Shown here piece after piece: positions 47,567 to 56,649 of a stretch of DNA of 64,000 nt; position 1 is the stretch's first letter; the number at the start of each line of letters is the position of its first letter. The position numbers were made by a program, and so were the translations under genes. This DNA is from Geobacillus genomosp. 3 (GTDB lineage: Bacteria > Bacillota > Bacilli > Bacillales > Anoxybacillaceae): assembly GCF_000445995.2 (NCBI RefSeq), contig NC_022080.4, positions 2,878,001 to 2,942,000 on the forward strand, written 5' to 3'. The notes under the pieces are model-generated. The model had not been told where the DNA came from. It saw only the letters and a program-made list of their open reading frames with translations, and searched no databases.

Positions 47567-47716
47567 CTCATATTTCGCAACCTTTGCATAATATACAAAA
47601 AACAACCCGAATATGCGCATAAAAATAATTTTTTATACAAAAATTGTAAAATAATTAATTTTTATTCGGTCAAACCTGGCTTATTTCGAATTTTTATTCA
47701 GGGTGCGAAATGTGAG
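47567..47716. repeat. Imperfect inverted repeats flanking an AT-rich segment in a gene-free stretch
   Basis: The stretch 47294-47799 holds no convincing gene. Within it, CTCATATTTCGCAACCT (47567-47583) is the inverted partner of AGGGTGCGAAATGTGAG (47700-47716), with 15 of 17 positions matching. A further inverted pair, CCAGGTTT at 47523-47530 and AAACCTGG at 47672-47679, is present. Between the 17-base arms lies about 115 bases of very AT-rich DNA. It could be a miniature mobile element scar or a regulatory structure. Confidence 0.4.
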
Positions 47717-47799
47717 ATTTCCCTTCAAATCCCCAACCTTTTCGCAAACGAACGAACAAGGAACATATTCGGCGAAACCAACCGTTTTTCACCGATCCT

Positions 47800-47833
47800 A
47801 AAAAAAGCAGGACCCACCGTCGTGGTGAGTCCT
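47800..47833 (-). terminator. Terminator of the TRAP transporter operon
   Basis: AGGACTCACC and GGTGGGTCCT pair (one G-T) around CACGAC, followed by GCTTTTTTT on the minus strand, 30 bases after the permease gene. Confidence 0.88.
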
Positions 47834-47862
47834 TTCCTAATTTTATATTCCGGAACGAGTGT

Positions 47863-49815
47863 TTATGACGCCGACTTTTGCATCTGCTCCCGCTTCCCGG
47901 CCATATATTGAACGGCGAACATGGCGACAAACAGCACCAAGCCGACGATATCGCTCACTCTTTCCGGATAAATGAGCAACAGCCCGGTGACGGTCGCGAT
48001 GATGCGTTCAAGAATGTTAAGTTTCCGGTACCAAAAGCCGATCATTCCTGCGCTGATGGCGAGCATGCCGATAAATGCCGAGAATACGACCCAAATCAAA
48101 TACGGAACGGTCGTGTCAATCATGAGCAAGGCCGGTGAAAGCACGAACATGTACGGGATGATAAACGCCGAAATGGCAAGCTTCGTGGCGATAACCCCGG
48201 TCCGCAGCGGGCTTCCTCCGGAAATGCCGGCTGCCGCAAACGCCGCCAACGCCACCGGCGGTGTAATGTCGGCGACAATGCCAAAGTAAAACACGAACAA
48301 ATGCGCAGCCAGCTCCGGCACGCCGGATGCGATGATCGCCGGCGCCGCGATCGTCGAAGTGATGACGTAGTTGGCCGTTGTCGGCGAACCCATGCCGAGA
48401 ATGAGCGAAGTCAGCATCGTGAAAAAGAGCGTCAACAGCAAAACGCCGTTTGACAAATCGATCAAGCCGTTTGCCATTTTCAAGCCAAGGCCCGTTTTCG
48501 TCACGACCCCGACGATGATGCCGGCTGCGGCGGTCGCCGCCGCCACGGACAGCGCGCTTCTCGCCCCGTCGACTAGCGCGTCAATGATGTCGCGCCATCC
48601 TAGCCGCGTTTCCTTTTTCAAACCGCTGACGACAATGATCGCCACGATCGACCAGAGCGCCGCCCGCATCACGCTCATCCCGCTCATCAGCAACACGATG
48701 ACGACTACAATCGGAACGAGCAAGTAAATTTTCCCAAGCACTTCTTTTCGGTTTGGCATTTCATCTTCCGTCAACCCGCGCAGCCCGATCCGTTTCGCCT
48801 CGAAGTGCGTCATCATCCAAATGCCGGCGAAATACAAAATCGCCGGGATGGCGGCCGCTTTCGCGATCTCCCAATACGAAATGCCGCCGATAAATTCGAC
48901 CATCAAGAACGCAGCCGCTCCCATGACCGGAGGCATGAGCTGGCCGCCGGTGGACGATGTCGCCTCCACAGCGCCGGCAAATTCTTTTCCGTACCCGAGC
49001 CGTTTCATCATCGGAATGGTAAACGCCCCGGACGTCACGACGTTCGCCACCGAACTGCCGCTGATCGTTCCTTGCAGCGCGCTTGAGAACACCGCCACCT
49101 TGGCCGGACCGCCGATCCGCTTCCCGGCGACAACGAGCGCCAAATCGTTAAAATACTCCCCGACGCCCGTTTTCACTAAGAAGGCGCCAAACAACAGGAA
49201 CACGAAAATATACGTCGCCGACACGTACAGCGGCGTGCCGAAAATGCCTTCTGTCGTGAAAAACATCGTTTTGACGAGCCCTTCCAAATCAACGCCGCGA
49301 TGAGCTAAAAATCCCGGCATATACGGCCCGAAATACGCATACAGCAAAAACAGCGAGGCGATGATCGTAATCGGCAGCCCGACCGCCCGCCTCGTCGCTT
49401 CGAGCACAAGCAGGACGGCGACAAGGCCGACCGTAAAGTCGAGCGGCGTCATAATGCCGATGCGCTGGACAATGTCATCAAGCATGAGCGGCAAATATGC
49501 CCCGACTCCGATGGACAACAAAGATAACATGATATTGACAATGCCGACATTAGAACGCCGAAGATTCTTTTTTCGCGCCGGAAACAGCAAAAAAATGAGA
49601 GATAATGCAAATCCTAAATGAATCGACAATAAAATTTGTTTCGGAAGTGTTTGAAAAATGGAAGCGTACAACTGAAAGAGCGAAAACGAAAGGAGTCCGA
49701 AAAAGGCGATCCAGCCAAGCGGCCCCTTCAGCCTGCGCGTCGCCGCTTCCGGGTCATATTTTTCCAGCAATTCTTGCTGCTCCTCGACGGACAGCTGTTC
49801 AAACTTCTCAGCCAA
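47863..49815 (-). CDS. TRAP transporter fused permease (DctQM type, TAXI group)
   Basis: 650 residues with some 16-18 hydrophobic helices: a small four-helix part fused to the large DctM part, the 4TM/12TM fusion typical of TAXI-TRAP systems. Recognisable stretches are LQGTISGSSVANVVTSGAFT, VEATSSTGGQLMPPVMGAAA, and VADITPPVALAAFAAAGISG. It drives sodium- or proton-coupled uptake with the TAXI binding protein. It overlaps the DUF1850 gene by eight bases. Confidence 0.92.
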   Translation of the reverse strand: MAEKFEQLSVEEQQELLEKYDPEAATRRLKGPLGWIAFFGLLSFSLFQLYASIFQTLPKQILLSIHLGFALSLIFLLFPARKKNLRRSNVGIVNIMLSLLSIGVGAYLPLMLDDIVQRIGIMTPLDFTVGLVAVLLVLEATRRAVGLPITIIASLFLLYAYFGPYMPGFLAHRGVDLEGLVKTMFFTTEGIFGTPLYVSATYIFVFLLFGAFLVKTGVGEYFNDLALVVAGKRIGGPAKVAVFSSALQGTISGSSVANVVTSGAFTIPMMKRLGYGKEFAGAVEATSSTGGQLMPPVMGAAAFLMVEFIGGISYWEIAKAAAIPAILYFAGIWMMTHFEAKRIGLRGLTEDEMPNRKEVLGKIYLLVPIVVVIVLLMSGMSVMRAALWSIVAIIVVSGLKKETRLGWRDIIDALVDGARSALSVAAATAAAGIIVGVVTKTGLGLKMANGLIDLSNGVLLLTLFFTMLTSLILGMGSPTTANYVITSTIAAPAIIASGVPELAAHLFVFYFGIVADITPPVALAAFAAAGISGGSPLRTGVIATKLAISAFIIPYMFVLSPALLMIDTTVPYLIWVVFSAFIGMLAISAGMIGFWYRKLNILERIIATVTGLLLIYPERVSDIVGLVLFVAMFAVQYMAGKREQMQKSAS

Positions 49816-50308
49816 ATAAGTTCACTCCCCTCCAGCATTGAAACAGTGATAGTCGCGTCATCTTGATGCGGACAATGGAGCCGGGAGGGATGACTGTTTT
49901 TAACGCCACCGTCTTCCCTTGATACACGACACGATGGTTGGCGACAACTCGTCCGATGCTCAACCAGATGGATGGAAACTTGCGCTCCATGCCAGTAATA
50001 TAATATTTTCCATCCCGCAACGTAAACGTCTCTCCCGGCGCTGCGTCAGCCGGCATCCCGACCGCCGTATCCTCATAAGTGAGCGCGATTTGTTCAATCG
50101 TCCCGTCCGCCAACAGTTTATACGTTTCCTCGACATCTGAACGATGGATCGAATGAGTATAACGAATCGCGAACGTATCCCCGACGGAAGCCGGGATGTA
50201 GGCAGCCACCCAACCGTCCTTTTCAAACGCCACCGCCTGGCGGAAAGGAATGAAGAAGACGGCAACCGTCACCAGAAATATACTCGTCGCCAAGACTCGT
50301 TTGCGCAT
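49808..50308 (-). CDS. DUF1850 protein of a TAXI-TRAP transporter operon
   Basis: 166 residues from the ATG at 50308 (AAGGGGGAA upstream). One N-terminal membrane or signal segment is followed by an extracellular beta-rich domain with FAIRYTHSIHRSDVEETYKL, the DUF1850 signature. DUF1850 genes regularly sit between TAXI binding protein and fused permease genes, but the role of the protein is unknown; an accessory subunit is likely. Confidence 0.85.
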   Translation of the reverse strand: MRKRVLATSIFLVTVAVFFIPFRQAVAFEKDGWVAAYIPASVGDTFAIRYTHSIHRSDVEETYKLLADGTIEQIALTYEDTAVGMPADAAPGETFTLRDGKYYITGMERKFPSIWLSIGRVVANHRVVYQGKTVALKTVIPPGSIVRIKMTRLSLFQCWRGVNLFG

Positions 50309-50331
50309 CAGCCGTTCCCCCTTGCCGGCCG

Positions 50332-50377
50332 GTGGAAATAAGGAAGGGCTGGCATCCTCATTCAAGCCAGTCCTTCC
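50332..50377 (-). terminator. Hairpin between the TAXI binding-protein gene and the DUF1850 gene
   Basis: GGAAGGACTGGC and GCCAGCCCTTCC pair (11 of 12) around a 12-base loop, then TTATTTCC on the minus strand. It probably causes partial termination, so that binding protein is made in excess over the permease. Confidence 0.65.
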
Positions 50378-50386
50378 CCTATCCCG

Positions 50387-51388
50387 TTATTCCGCTTTAA
50401 CTCCTTTTTCATCAAAATATTTTTTCGCGCCCGGGTGAAGCTCAATCGACATGCCATCGAGCGCATGTTCGAGTTTGATTTGCTGGGCTTTGGCATGTTT
50501 CACTTTATCCAAGTTTTCAAAAATCGCCTTCGTAATGTTGTAGACTGCATCCTCCGGCAGATCCGCCCGGGCGACTAACATCGCGCGCACAGCGACCGTC
50601 GGAACCGTTTCAGCAAGCTTATACGTTCCTTTTGGCACTTCGTCTTTCGCATAGTACGGATATTTTTCAATTAAAGCATTGATTTTATCTTCCGCAATCG
50701 GCACAATGACGACATCTTCGGTCGCCGACAGCCCTTCTACCGCCCCGGTTGGCGTTCCGGCCGTAATGAAGGCGGCGTCGATCGTTCCATCTTGGATGCC
50801 GGAGACGGAATCATCAAACGACAAGTTGCGCACCTTAATATCGTCAAACGTCATTCCGTGGACTTCCAAAATTTGCTCAGCGTTCGCCCGCGTTCCCGAA
50901 CCGGCTTCCCCAACGGAAACGACTTTCCCTTTCAAATCTTCCACTGACTGAATGCCGGATTTTTTCGTTGTGACGATTTGGATCGTTTCCGGGTAAAGGG
51001 TCGCAATCCCTTTAACGCTTTCAATTTTCTCTTTAAACATAAGCTTTCCTTCGGTCGCATATGTCGCGATATCGGTTTGGGCGAACGCGATTTCCGCATC
51101 ACCGGCATCCAAAATGGCCATGTTTTCCGCCGATGCACCAGACGTAATCGCATTGGCGTCAATGCCGGTCTCATCTTTAATAATATCCGCAAACGCACCG
51201 CCAAGCGGATAGTACGTTCCACCCGTTCCGCCGGTGGCAATGCTGAGGAATTTCACGTCGCCGCCTTGCTGTTCACCGGCTCCTTCCTGTTCCGCCCCTC
51301 CGCCGCCGTTGCCGTTGCCGCAGGCTCCAAGCAGCAGCGACATAGAAAGAACGGCCATCAGACGCATGAACCGCTTTCGTTTCTTCAT
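50387..51388 (-). CDS. TAXI-family TRAP transporter solute-binding lipoprotein
   Basis: 333 residues from the ATG at 51388, chosen because AAAGGGG lies nine bases upstream. Signal peptide with lipobox LGAC and a Gly/Glu-rich linker, then the TAXI signature FLSIATGGTGGTYYPLGGAF at about residue 48, followed by GKVVSVGEAGSGTRANAEQI. It captures the solute for the TRAP permease. Known TAXI proteins bind glutamate, ketoglutarate or related acids; the ligand here is not evident. Confidence 0.92.
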   Translation of the reverse strand: MKKRKRFMRLMAVLSMSLLLGACGNGNGGGGAEQEGAGEQQGGDVKFLSIATGGTGGTYYPLGGAFADIIKDETGIDANAITSGASAENMAILDAGDAEIAFAQTDIATYATEGKLMFKEKIESVKGIATLYPETIQIVTTKKSGIQSVEDLKGKVVSVGEAGSGTRANAEQILEVHGMTFDDIKVRNLSFDDSVSGIQDGTIDAAFITAGTPTGAVEGLSATEDVVIVPIAEDKINALIEKYPYYAKDEVPKGTYKLAETVPTVAVRAMLVARADLPEDAVYNITKAIFENLDKVKHAKAQQIKLEHALDGMSIELHPGAKKYFDEKGVKAE

Positions 51389-51425
51389 TGTCATCATCCC
51401 CTTTTCTATTTTTCTTTCCCTTTTG

Positions 51426-51454
51426 ATTATATTGTATTAAAAATACTTTCACAA
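51426..51454 (-). promoter_or_regulatory. Promoter of the TAXI-TRAP operon
   Basis: TTGTGA and a perfect TATAAT with a 17-base spacer on the minus strand. The spacer contains a small dyad, GTATT-TTT-AATAC, a possible operator. Confidence 0.75.
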
Positions 51455-51589
51455 CTATGAAACAATTCCAATCACCCCTGCATCCAACATTTACCTTCCC
51501 CAACTTCTGCTTTGAAAAGCGTGGGATTGCGATCCCTTCTCTTTCAAGCGGCCTCATCGATACAACATTACCGGGCGGCCACGGCCGAG

Positions 51590-51706
51590 TTATTGCTGCT
51601 GCCTCCATCGTCCTGCGGGAACCTGGCCGTACGAACGATCCGCCTGCCAAAAGGTCTGGTTGACAAATTCAGCAGCCTCAGGCGATAAATAGAGCCATTG
51701 TTCCAC
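51590..51706 (-). CDS. 38-residue reading frame or gene remnant
   Basis: GTG start at 51706 directly after an in-frame stop, with a poor AGAGGA 12 bases upstream. The translation has protein-like composition (EQWLYLSPEAAEFVNQTFWQ, then ADRSYGQVPAGRW). It could be a small gene or the surviving end of a lost one. No family is recognised. The rest of the gene-free stretch 51455-51946 holds only the hairpin and the cre-like site listed. Confidence 0.35.
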   Translation of the reverse strand: MEQWLYLSPEAAEFVNQTFWQADRSYGQVPAGRWRQQQ

Positions 51707-51837
51707 TCACGATGTGAATCCTCTATTTTTTCTAAACCCATAAAGCCGCAAACTCCCCTACACTACCGCCGCAACGAGCCGGCTGCTGATGGCGTTTTTC
51801 CCCCCTTCCTTCGGCCCCGCAGCCGGGCACGAACGGC

Positions 51838-51859
51838 AAAAATCCGACAATCGTCGGAC
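51838..51859 (-). terminator. Short intrinsic-terminator-like hairpin facing the minus strand
   Basis: GTCCGAC-GATT-GTCGGAT followed by TTTTG on the minus strand. It lies upstream of the plus-strand DUF6230 gene, so it would stop antisense transcription entering the gap. Confidence 0.5.
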
Positions 51860-51897
51860 TTCAATGGGAAGACAAATTGTCATAAAATTTAAACATA

Positions 51898-51911
51898 TTA
51901 AAGCGCTTACA
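51898..51911. promoter_or_regulatory. cre-like site upstream of the DUF6230 gene
   Basis: TTAAAGCGCTTACA fits TGWNANCGNTNWCA at all but the second position. It is 35 bases before the start codon and may link the gene pair to CcpA control. Confidence 0.4.
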
Positions 51912-51946
51912 GCGCCTACTATTCAAAAAGGGGGAGGAGAAAAGCC

Positions 51947-52537
51947 ATGGAAATGGCGACAAAACTGGTCATCATTGGGGGGCGCACGGCGAAAAAGCCG
52001 CTGCTCGCCGCGCTGTTAGGGGGGTTCCTGCTGTTGGGCGCCTTGCTGTCGATCTTCGGGCTGACGGGCGTCGCCTACGCCGTGCCGCTTGGCGGCGTCG
52101 GGGAGTTCACCGTCCAGTTCAAAACGCTCGAGGGCAACGGTTTTAAAATGTACGGCGGGATGGCGGAATCCGGAAAAGCCAAACAAACGCCCGTGTTTGT
52201 CAACGAGATTAACAAAGCAACCATCCAAGGACTCAAAATTTCGAAAGATTTCGAGGCGCTGAACCTCCGCGTTGTCATCGAGGCTGGGGGGACTGTATCG
52301 ATTGACGGCCTCGTCCAAAAAGCAACGCAAATTAACGGCAACATCTCCTTCGGCAGCCTGACAATGAAAGAAAACTATATCGGCGACGTTGAGGGAGATG
52401 TGCAAAAAGCAGCGGCTGAGTTCACCCAAAACGCCAATACGATTCATATTGAAAACGGCGACTTGAAAACCGTCTATTTGTTCCAGCAAGCCGTATCGCT
52501 TCCGGGCATGAAAGTATATTTCGAACCGCTGAAATAG
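51947..52537 (+). CDS. DUF6230 family exported protein
   Basis: 196 residues with GGAGGAG seven bases before the ATG. After a basic start (GGRTAKKP), one hydrophobic segment at about residues 18-44 acts as signal or anchor, and the rest is a soluble beta-rich domain with FKTLEGNGFKMYGGMAESG and GDLKTVYLFQQAVSLPGMKV. It resembles DUF6230, common in Actinobacteria, where it is paired with DUF6114, as here. The function is unknown; a surface or membrane-associated role is likely. Confidence 0.75.
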   Translation: MEMATKLVIIGGRTAKKPLLAALLGGFLLLGALLSIFGLTGVAYAVPLGGVGEFTVQFKTLEGNGFKMYGGMAESGKAKQTPVFVNEINKATIQGLKISKDFEALNLRVVIEAGGTVSIDGLVQKATQINGNISFGSLTMKENYIGDVEGDVQKAAAEFTQNANTIHIENGDLKTVYLFQQAVSLPGMKVYFEPLK

Positions 52538-52558
52538 CGATGCTACCTTAAGTAAGGA

Positions 52559-52990
52559 ATGATGGAGATGATCCGTTCCCGTTGGCAGGCACTTCAACGT
52601 TGGCGCAAACGGCGTCCATTTTGGGGAGCGACGCTGCTGTTGCTGTCGGGCTTGATCATTTTATGGATTCCGGCGCACTTATATGAAATTTCGCTCGTCC
52701 CCGGCAGCACCGTCTTCGTCGGCTTTTTCCTCGGCGGGATGGTATTGTTGATGGCCATCCTGTCGTATACAATGCCGCGGCTGTCCACGTTGTTTGGCAT
52801 CATCGGCATGTTCAGCGCCATTTTGTCGATCATGGGCGCCTTAGGCGGCTTCTTAGTCGGCACCATTCTTGGCATCATCGGCGGGGCGCTTTGCATCGCC
52901 TGGCGGCCGCAATGGGCCGAAGCCGGCGCGCCGATGGCGCACAGCGAAGCCGCGGCGGATCAAGAACGCCATGCTCCGGCGGCAGACTGA
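52559..52990 (+). CDS. DUF6114 family membrane protein
   Basis: 143 residues (an ATG at 52568, nine bases after AAGGA, is an equally good start). A basic N-terminus (RWQALQRWRKRRPFWGATLL) leads into about four membrane helices, glycine-rich at the end (GALGGFLVGTILGIIGGALC), then a hydrophilic tail. This is the DUF6114 pattern. It is 21 bases after the DUF6230 gene, so the two probably act together in the membrane. The function is unknown. Confidence 0.75.
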   Translation: MMEMIRSRWQALQRWRKRRPFWGATLLLLSGLIILWIPAHLYEISLVPGSTVFVGFFLGGMVLLMAILSYTMPRLSTLFGIIGMFSAILSIMGALGGFLVGTILGIIGGALCIAWRPQWAEAGAPMAHSEAAADQERHAPAAD

Positions 52991-53007
52991 ACAACCTATA
53001 GGTGAAT

Positions 53008-53069
53008 GCCCCGCGGGACAGCGGGGCGAACCGAAAGCGCCGTGCATCAACCGGAATGCGCGGCGCTTT
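53008..53069 (+). other. Two hairpins after the DUF6230/DUF6114 pair
   Basis: GCCCCGC/GCGGGGC (53008-53027) and AAAGCGCCG/CGGCGCTTT (53034-53069) stand in series 18 bases after the stop. Neither has a long T-run, but the second ends in TTT; together they may end the transcript. The rest of 52991-53176 shows no gene. Confidence 0.45.
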
Positions 53070-53176
53070 GCCATTTTCCCGGCCTCCCCGCCTGTTTCTG
53101 CGTCGAAAGCCGCAAAGCAGCCATCGTCTGCGGAAACAAGGCGCACCGGCCCGCACTTCCCGCGGCGGGGCAAATG

Positions 53177-53201
53177 AAAAAACGGCTGCCGCAGCAGCCG
53201 T
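53177..53201 (-). terminator. Terminator of the tmRNA gene
   Basis: ACGGCTGC-TGCG-GCAGCCGT followed by a run of five T on the minus strand, about 34 bases beyond the tmRNA 3' end. Confidence 0.88.
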
Positions 53202-53234
53202 CATTGCGTGATGTGAAATTGAAAAAGCCAAAAA

Positions 53235-53583
53235 TGGAGACGGTGGGAGTCGAACCCACGTCCAGAGGCATCGCCACTTAAGCATCTACGAGCGTAGTCG
53301 GTATATTTCGCTTCGCCGTCCGTTCCGCCTACCGACAGGCCTCCCGGCGGCTAGCCTGGTTCGTCTCTTCCCTCGTCCTCAGGCGGCGGAGTTGGGCGTA
53401 GCCCGCTTCATATGAAGCCCTCGGACGCCACACGGGCGATGGCGGGAGGAGCTAGCTGCAGCAATTAGGCAGCTAAAGCGTAGTTTTGTTTGCCAGTTAT
53501 CTTTAGGTGACGTTTTTACGAGGACGTCCCCCTCGGCTCGCCGCTTAAGCTCGACCTACCCCTGTCGAATCCGGATCGTCCCC
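53235..53583 (-). ncRNA. ssrA: Transfer-messenger RNA (tmRNA)
   Basis: The 5' end GGGGACGATCCGGATTCGAC pairs with the 3' end CGTCTCC to form the acceptor stem, and GTGGGTTCGACTCCCAC is the T arm. The internal reading frame after GTTATCTTT-region pairs encodes GKQNYALAA followed by TAA (resume codon about 53485). The terminal CCA is not encoded in full and must be added. It rescues stalled ribosomes and tags the peptide for proteolysis, with SmpB, whose gene lies just upstream. Confidence 0.97.
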
Positions 53584-53640
53584 GCGATGCGAAGAGATCG
53601 GAACAGCTTAAGCATGGGATAACTGGCTGTTGCACTTTTT

Positions 53641-53668
53641 ATTATACCATGTCGTTGCGCATTTGCAA
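53641..53668 (-). promoter_or_regulatory. Promoter of ssrA
   Basis: TTGCAA and a perfect TATAAT with a 16-base spacer on the minus strand, 58 bases before the mature 5' end, leaving a short precursor leader. Confidence 0.75.
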
Positions 53669-53772
53669 TGGGAATGTTTTCAATATCGGTGAAACCCGGT
53701 GAGTTTTGCCGCCGCGGTCGAATCCGCCGGAAAAGAAGAGCTGATGCGCCAAAGCTTCTCCGCTTGAGAAGA

Positions 53773-53793
53773 GCCGGCTTTAAGCCGGTTTTT
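53773..53793. terminator. Hairpin after smpB
   Basis: CCGGC-TTTAA-GCCGG with TTTTT on the plus strand and CTCTTCTC on the minus strand, 20 bases after the smpB stop. A weak end for the smpB transcript. Confidence 0.5.
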
Positions 53794-53811
53794 CCGTCCG
53801 CCGCTTACACC

Positions 53812-54279
53812 CTACAGCTTTTGCCGGTCGCGAAACGCCCGCTCGATGTCGCGCTGCGCTTCTTTCCGCTTCATATCTTCGCGCTTGTCGTATTTTTTCT
53901 TCCCTTTGGCCACGCCGAGCTGGACTTTGGCAAAGCCGTTTTTGATGTACAGCTTGAGCGGCACGAGCGTATACCCTTGCTCTTTCGTGTAGCCGATCAG
54001 CTTGTTGATTTCGCGCCGGTGCAGCAAAAGCTTTCGCGTCCGCAGCGGATCGTGGTTGTAGCGGTTGCCTTGTTCGTACGGGCTGATATGCATGTTATGG
54101 AGAAACACTTCCCCTTTTTCGACTTTGGCGAACGAGTCTTTCAAGTTCACCCGGCCGTTGCGGATCGATTTGATTTCCGTCCCTTGCAGCACGAGGCCGG
54201 CTTCGTACGTTTCCTCGATGAAATAATCGTGGTGTGCTTTTTTGTTTTGGGCGATCACTTTTCCTTCGCCTTTGGGCAT
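53812..54279 (-). CDS. smpB: SsrA-binding protein SmpB
   Basis: 155 residues, the usual length. It begins [20 protein letters not shown] and contains [34 protein letters not shown] and [20 protein letters not shown]; the basic C-terminal tail [20 protein letters not shown] enters the ribosomal A site. It delivers tmRNA to stalled ribosomes. It follows rnr and precedes ssrA, a common cluster. Confidence 0.97.
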   Translation of the reverse strand: MPKGEGKVIAQNKKAHHDYFIEETYEAGLVLQGTEIKSIRNGRVNLKDSFAKVEKGEVFLHNMHISPYEQGNRYNHDPLRTRKLLLHRREINKLIGYTKEQGYTLVPLKLYIKNGFAKVQLGVAKGKKKYDKREDMKRKEAQRDIERAFRDRQKL

Positions 54280-54361
54280 CCGTTTTCCCCCCTCCTCATC
54301 GTAGCGTTTCTTATTTTATCAAAAACGAAAAAGAAGGAAAAGCCGGGCGCCAGGCTTTTCC

Positions 54362-56626
54362 TCACCGTTTTTTCTTTTTCTTCTTTTTCGCTTTCGCGCC
54401 GCCGCCCTTGCCGCTGTTCGCCTTCGCTTTGGCCTGCTTTTGCTTTTTTCCTTCAATGACGACCGGCGCGGCTTTCGCTTTCGGCGGGCGGCGCCCTTTC
54501 ATGCCGACAACTTCAAAATCGACGATCCGCTCGTCTTTGTTCACGTTGATGACGCGGACGGTGATTTCATCGCCGATGCGGTACATTTTCCCGGTCCGTT
54601 CGCCGATCATCGCATAGTTCCGTTCGTCATAGCGGTAGTAGTCGTCGGTTAAGTAGCTGACATGCACCAACCCTTCAATCGTGTTCGGCAGCTCGACAAA
54701 CAAGCCGAAGTTCGTCACCGAGCTGATGATGCCGTCAAATTCCATCCCGATTTTGTCTTCCATAAACTCGGTTTTCTTCAGATCGTCCGTCTCCCGTTCC
54801 GCCTCGACGGCGCGCCGCTCCATGTTGGACGCATGCTCGGCAATCTCCGGCAGCTTTTCCGCCCATTTTTGCTGCGTCTCCGGATCCATTTGCCCGTTGA
54901 TCAAGTACGTCCGGATGAGCCGGTGGACGATCAAATCCGGATAGCGGCGGATCGGCGAGGTAAAATGGGTGTAAAACTCGGTTGACAGCCCGTAATGGCC
55001 GAGGCTTTCCGCGTCATAGCGCGCCTGCTTCATCGACCGGAGCATGACGGTCGAAATGACCATCTCTTCCGGCTCGCCGCGCACCGCTTCTAAAATTTGC
55101 TGGAGGGCGCGCGGATGGATTTGGTTGCCCGTTCCTTTCACGACATAGCCGAAGTTCGTGATGAACTCCAAAAAGCGCTGCAGTTTTTCCGGCTTCGGAT
55201 CCTCATGGACGCGGTACATAAACGGTACGTTCAGCCAATGGAAATGCTCGGCGACCGTTTCGTTCGCCGCCAGCATAAACTCTTCAATGAGCCGCTCGGC
55301 GACCGAACGCTCGCGCAAGACGACATCGTACGGTTTGCCGTTTTCATCGACGAGCACTTTCGCTTCCTTGAAATCAAAATCGATCGCCCCGCGCTTCATC
55401 CGCTTCGTGCGCAAAATGTCGGCGAGCTCGGCCATCAGCTCAAACATCGGCACGAGCGGCGCGTATGTTTCCCGCAACGCTTCGTCTTTGTCCACCAAAA
55501 TTTTATTGACATCGGAATACGTCATCCGCTCCGTCGTGCGGATGACGCTTTGGAAAATGTCGTGGCGGACGACTTCGCCTTGCGGGGTGATTTCCATCTC
55601 GCACGACAGCGTCAGCCGGTCGACTTTCGGGTTGAGCGAGCAAATGCCGTTGGACAGCCGGTGCGGAATCATCGGAATGACGCGGTCGACCAAATAGACG
55701 CTCGTGCCGCGCTCGTACGCCTCGCGGTCGATCGGCGACCCTTCTTCGACGTAATGGCTCACGTCGGCGATGTGGACGCCGAGTTTATAGTTGCCGTTCT
55801 CAAGCTTCGTCACCGTCACCGCATCGTCCAAGTCTTTTGCATCCTCGCCGTCAATCGTGACGATCATCTCGCCGCGCAAATCGCGCCGCCCTTCCAAATC
55901 TTGCTCGGTAATCACATCGGGCACGCGGTTCGCATGCTCGATGACGTCATCGGGAAATTGAAGCGGCAGGCCATGCTTATAGATGACCGCCAAAATGTCG
56001 ACGCCCGGGTCGTTTTTATGGCCGAGAATTTGCACGACTTCCCCTTCGGCGCTCATCCGCCCTTCCGGATACGAGGTGAGCCGGACGACGACTTTATGTC
56101 CCTCAACCGCGCCGTTGGCGGCGTTTTTCGGAATGAAAATGTCGTTGACGATTCGCTTGTCATCCGGGATGACGAAGCCGAAATATTTGCTTTCGGTGTA
56201 TGTACCGACGACTTCTTTCACCCCGCGCTCCAAAATGCGGACGATCGTCCCTTCGCGGCGCGCCCCGGATGAATCGGCCTGGACGCGCACGAGCACGGTG
56301 TCGCCGTGCATGGCGTTTTTCAATTCGGACGGCGGGATGAAAATATCGTCCATTCCCGGCTCTTCCGGCGCGACAAAGGCAAATCCTTTCGGGTGGCCAA
56401 TCACTTTGCCGCGCACGAGGTTCATCCGCTCGGGCACGCCATAGCGGTTGCTGCGCGTCCGGACGATGAGCCCTTCCTCTTCCATGGCGACAAGCGTTTT
56501 GACAAATTCCTTAAACCCGTCCGCATCCTCAATCCCAAACGCCTCTTCCAGCTCCTCAACCGTCAGCGGCTTATACGCCTCATCGCGCATAAACGTTAAA
56601 ATTCGTTCGGCCAATGCGTGATCCAT
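54362..56626 (-). CDS. rnr: Ribonuclease R
   Basis: 754 residues from the ATG at 56626 (GGAGGGG seven bases upstream). The order is winged helix, two cold-shock domains ([19 protein letters not shown]), catalytic RNB domain with [20 protein letters not shown] holding the Mg2+-binding aspartates, S1 domain ([20 protein letters not shown]) and a Lys/Ala-rich basic tail. It is a processive 3'-5' exonuclease that degrades structured RNA and works with tmRNA-SmpB. It begins 23 bases after est30. Confidence 0.96.
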   Translation of the reverse strand: MDHALAERILTFMRDEAYKPLTVEELEEAFGIEDADGFKEFVKTLVAMEEEGLIVRTRSNRYGVPERMNLVRGKVIGHPKGFAFVAPEEPGMDDIFIPPSELKNAMHGDTVLVRVQADSSGARREGTIVRILERGVKEVVGTYTESKYFGFVIPDDKRIVNDIFIPKNAANGAVEGHKVVVRLTSYPEGRMSAEGEVVQILGHKNDPGVDILAVIYKHGLPLQFPDDVIEHANRVPDVITEQDLEGRRDLRGEMIVTIDGEDAKDLDDAVTVTKLENGNYKLGVHIADVSHYVEEGSPIDREAYERGTSVYLVDRVIPMIPHRLSNGICSLNPKVDRLTLSCEMEITPQGEVVRHDIFQSVIRTTERMTYSDVNKILVDKDEALRETYAPLVPMFELMAELADILRTKRMKRGAIDFDFKEAKVLVDENGKPYDVVLRERSVAERLIEEFMLAANETVAEHFHWLNVPFMYRVHEDPKPEKLQRFLEFITNFGYVVKGTGNQIHPRALQQILEAVRGEPEEMVISTVMLRSMKQARYDAESLGHYGLSTEFYTHFTSPIRRYPDLIVHRLIRTYLINGQMDPETQQKWAEKLPEIAEHASNMERRAVEAERETDDLKKTEFMEDKIGMEFDGIISSVTNFGLFVELPNTIEGLVHVSYLTDDYYRYDERNYAMIGERTGKMYRIGDEITVRVINVNKDERIVDFEVVGMKGRRPPKAKAAPVVIEGKKQKQAKAKANSGKGGGAKAKKKKKKKR

Positions 56627-56649
56627 CGGCCATCCCCTCCTTTCCGCCG

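Noticed and set aside
47335..47640. 101-codon minus-strand frame in the LysR-TRAP gap
   Set aside because: No ribosome site before its TTG-type start, odd composition, and it crosses the inverted-repeat region; looks like a chance frame.
52853..53285. Several overlapping frames around the tmRNA 3' region
   Set aside because: They run through tmRNA and terminators on both strands and have no coding signals.
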